Shown here: piece by piece, positions 63,137 to 64,000 of the stretch
Layout of the letters: every line of letters begins with the position of its first letter
Numbering within the stretch: position 1 is the stretch's first letter
NCBI RefSeq assembly: GCF_000018365.1
Contig: NC_011529.1
Span: 1,116,001 to 1,180,000, forward strand
Origin: Thermococcus onnurineus NA1
Lineage (GTDB): Archaea > Methanobacteriota_B > Thermococci > Thermococcales > Thermococcaceae
Length of the DNA: 64,000 nucleotides
Direction of reading: 5' to 3'
Position numbers and translations under genes: made by a program
Notes under the pieces: model-generated
What the model was told of the DNA's origin: nothing
Databases searched by the model: none
The model's input: the letters and a program-made list of their open reading frames with translations, nothing else

Positions 63137-64000
63137 CTGTATCACCCCCGGATAATGGTTCTGGCCCGCTTATGCATGTTGGGTATATTACGTATAAATC
63201 CGCGTTTTGCCAGTTCCCTACCAAAATCCAGTCCACGCTTAATGCCTCATAATTTCTTGCTCCCGTGTGGACTTGTAGGTATTCGTACCCGTTGCTGTAA
63301 ATTCGGTATCCTGTAAAGGACATTACATGAGGCCATGTTATCCATTTACCACTTTCCTCTAAATACGCCTGAAATGTTCTAAATAATCCTGGTCTGTTGT
63401 TGTCAACCTCATACTTCAATTTGCCAAACAACCAGGAGGGATCTGGATTCTCGTACCAATAAACTTGATATGAGCAATGTGGAGGATCAGCCAGTTCCCC
63501 TTCCCAGTAGCGGCGAATGGCGTCTTGGTAAAATGCTTCAAGACCAGGCCCAATGTCATCGGGGGCAGTGTTCCCATAGTAATCAGTGTGCATAAGGTCA
63601 TGGAGGATATCTATTATGGCCTCCCGATACCAGTCAGTACGATATTGAGGCTCGTAATAACCCACAACCATAGAACCTGCGATTGGAGCGCATCCGTCGT
63701 TATCTCCCCAGGGATCCGGGGCTGGCCCAAGGTTTGAATCTGTATCTGATGCTCCTCCTGGATCTGTATCGGTCCATGCTGGAACGCCGTAGATTATCTT
63801 CTCAGACGTTATTGTTGCCAGTGGAGTAATCGGGTATTTCGGTGTTGTAAGTACTATGGATTCTATTGATTTCCACTCTTTTTGGTTCTTGGTGGCCTCA
63901 ACTTCCAGTGAGAGAGTGTACCTGCTTGGCTTTTTGTACTCCCTCCCCTTTATGTCCATTAATTTGTCTCCTATTAGTAACCCATAGCTTAGCCCTCCAA
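63126..64000 (-). CDS. C39-like cysteine peptidase domain protein (5' end outside window)
   Basis: The frame is open to the window edge; an ATG at 63959 is internal. The product has GDNDGCAPIAGSMVVGYY (probable nucleophile Cys in a C39-like D-x-x-C context), WPHVMSFTGYRIYSNGYEYL (probable catalytic His) and DWILVGNWQNADLYVIYP. This fits the peptidase C39-like fold used by secreted papain-like proteins. Its 3' end overlaps the start of the membrane-anchored gene at 62275-63136 by 11 bases, so the two may act together at the cell surface. Confidence 0.65.
   Translation of the reverse strand, partial: GGLSYGLLIGDKLMDIKGREYKKPSRYTLSLEVEATKNQKEWKSIESIVLTTPKYPITPLATITSEKIIYGVPAWTDTDPGGASDTDSNLGPAPDPWGDNDGCAPIAGSMVVGYYEPQYRTDWYREAIIDILHDLMHTDYYGNTAPDDIGPGLEAFYQDAIRRYWEGELADPPHCSYQVYWYENPDPSWLFGKLKYEVDNNRPGLFRTFQAYLEESGKWITWPHVMSFTGYRIYSNGYEYLQVHTGARNYEALSVDWILVGNWQNADLYVIYPTCISGPEPLSGGDTVER

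Overview
The window comes from a hyperthermophilic archaeon of the order Thermococcales, most likely a Thermococcus. Evidence: a type III RuBisCO and a ribose-1,5-bisphosphate isomerase, a 67-residue archaeal histone, TFB, the heat-shock regulator Phr, inositol-phosphate solute synthesis genes, dye-linked L-proline dehydrogenase operons, an archaeal 7S (SRP) RNA, KEOPS and archaeosine genes, and TATA-box/BRE promoters. Genes are dense, on both strands, and usually start behind GGTG-type ribosome binding sites.

Layout. 1-9.4 kb: an RNA methyltransferase cut by the window edge, a broken CoA-binding gene, membrane and metal-protease genes, a radical SAM protein, glycerate kinase with a gene remnant fused to its upstream side, S17e, Phr, threonine synthase and thymidine kinase. 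9.4-15 kb: RuBisCO, histone, a gar1-tfb-phosphoesterase operon, a PfkB-type kinase, and a C/D box sRNA in the leader of a Nudix gene. 15-19.5 kb: an ABC transporter and an IS605-type element (tnpB plus a 48-residue ribbon-helix-helix gene, no tnpA), followed by a frameshifted lipoprotein gene behind a 15-bp hairpin. 19.5-25 kb: Dph6, the bifunctional IPCT/DIPP synthase, inositol-1-phosphate synthase, pyrF, a PUA protein and FAD synthetase. 25-28 kb: a CopG-FtsZ-ParA-RHH cluster. 28-34.4 kb: Cgi121, an aminotransferase, transporters, a hairpin-rich spacer, tRNA-Phe and tRNA-Gly, queC, pyrD and SRP RNA. 34.4-38 kb: a pdhAFXB proline dehydrogenase operon carrying an unexplained structured insert. 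38-53 kb: KamA-family radical SAM, UMP kinase, CoA disulfide reductase, a heavily decayed nuclease-family gene, M48 protease, KptA, galactokinase, a second proline dehydrogenase (beta, alpha) and a DRG-type GTPase. 53-64 kb: an Lrp regulator, PfpI, a DUF4097/PspC membrane operon, a CitG-like enzyme, a DUF1884 (family 4 encapsulin-type) protein, MarC, OsmC, a GATase-like pseudoenzyme, an aromatic aminotransferase, R15P isomerase, and a C39-like peptidase cut by the window edge.

How the genes work together. RuBisCO and R15P isomerase are the last two steps of the archaeal AMP degradation pathway to 3-phosphoglycerate. Inositol-1-phosphate synthase and IPCT/DIPPS make the heat solute di-myo-inositol phosphate, and the PfkB kinase may feed it inositol phosphate. 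Two proline dehydrogenases oxidise proline. A large set (RNA methyltransferase, Gar1, C/D sRNA, Dph6, Cgi121, QueC, KptA) serves RNA or translation-factor modification.

The least explained parts are the hairpin cluster at 31.56-32.01 kb, the structured insert inside the pdh operon that shares a hairpin design with it, the TnpB with a relocated-looking catalytic glutamate, the 5'-end hairpin at 19.0 kb, and the leader-encoded C/D sRNA. Five loci carry frameshifts or stops. Most are single-base changes, so assembly error must be separated from real decay.
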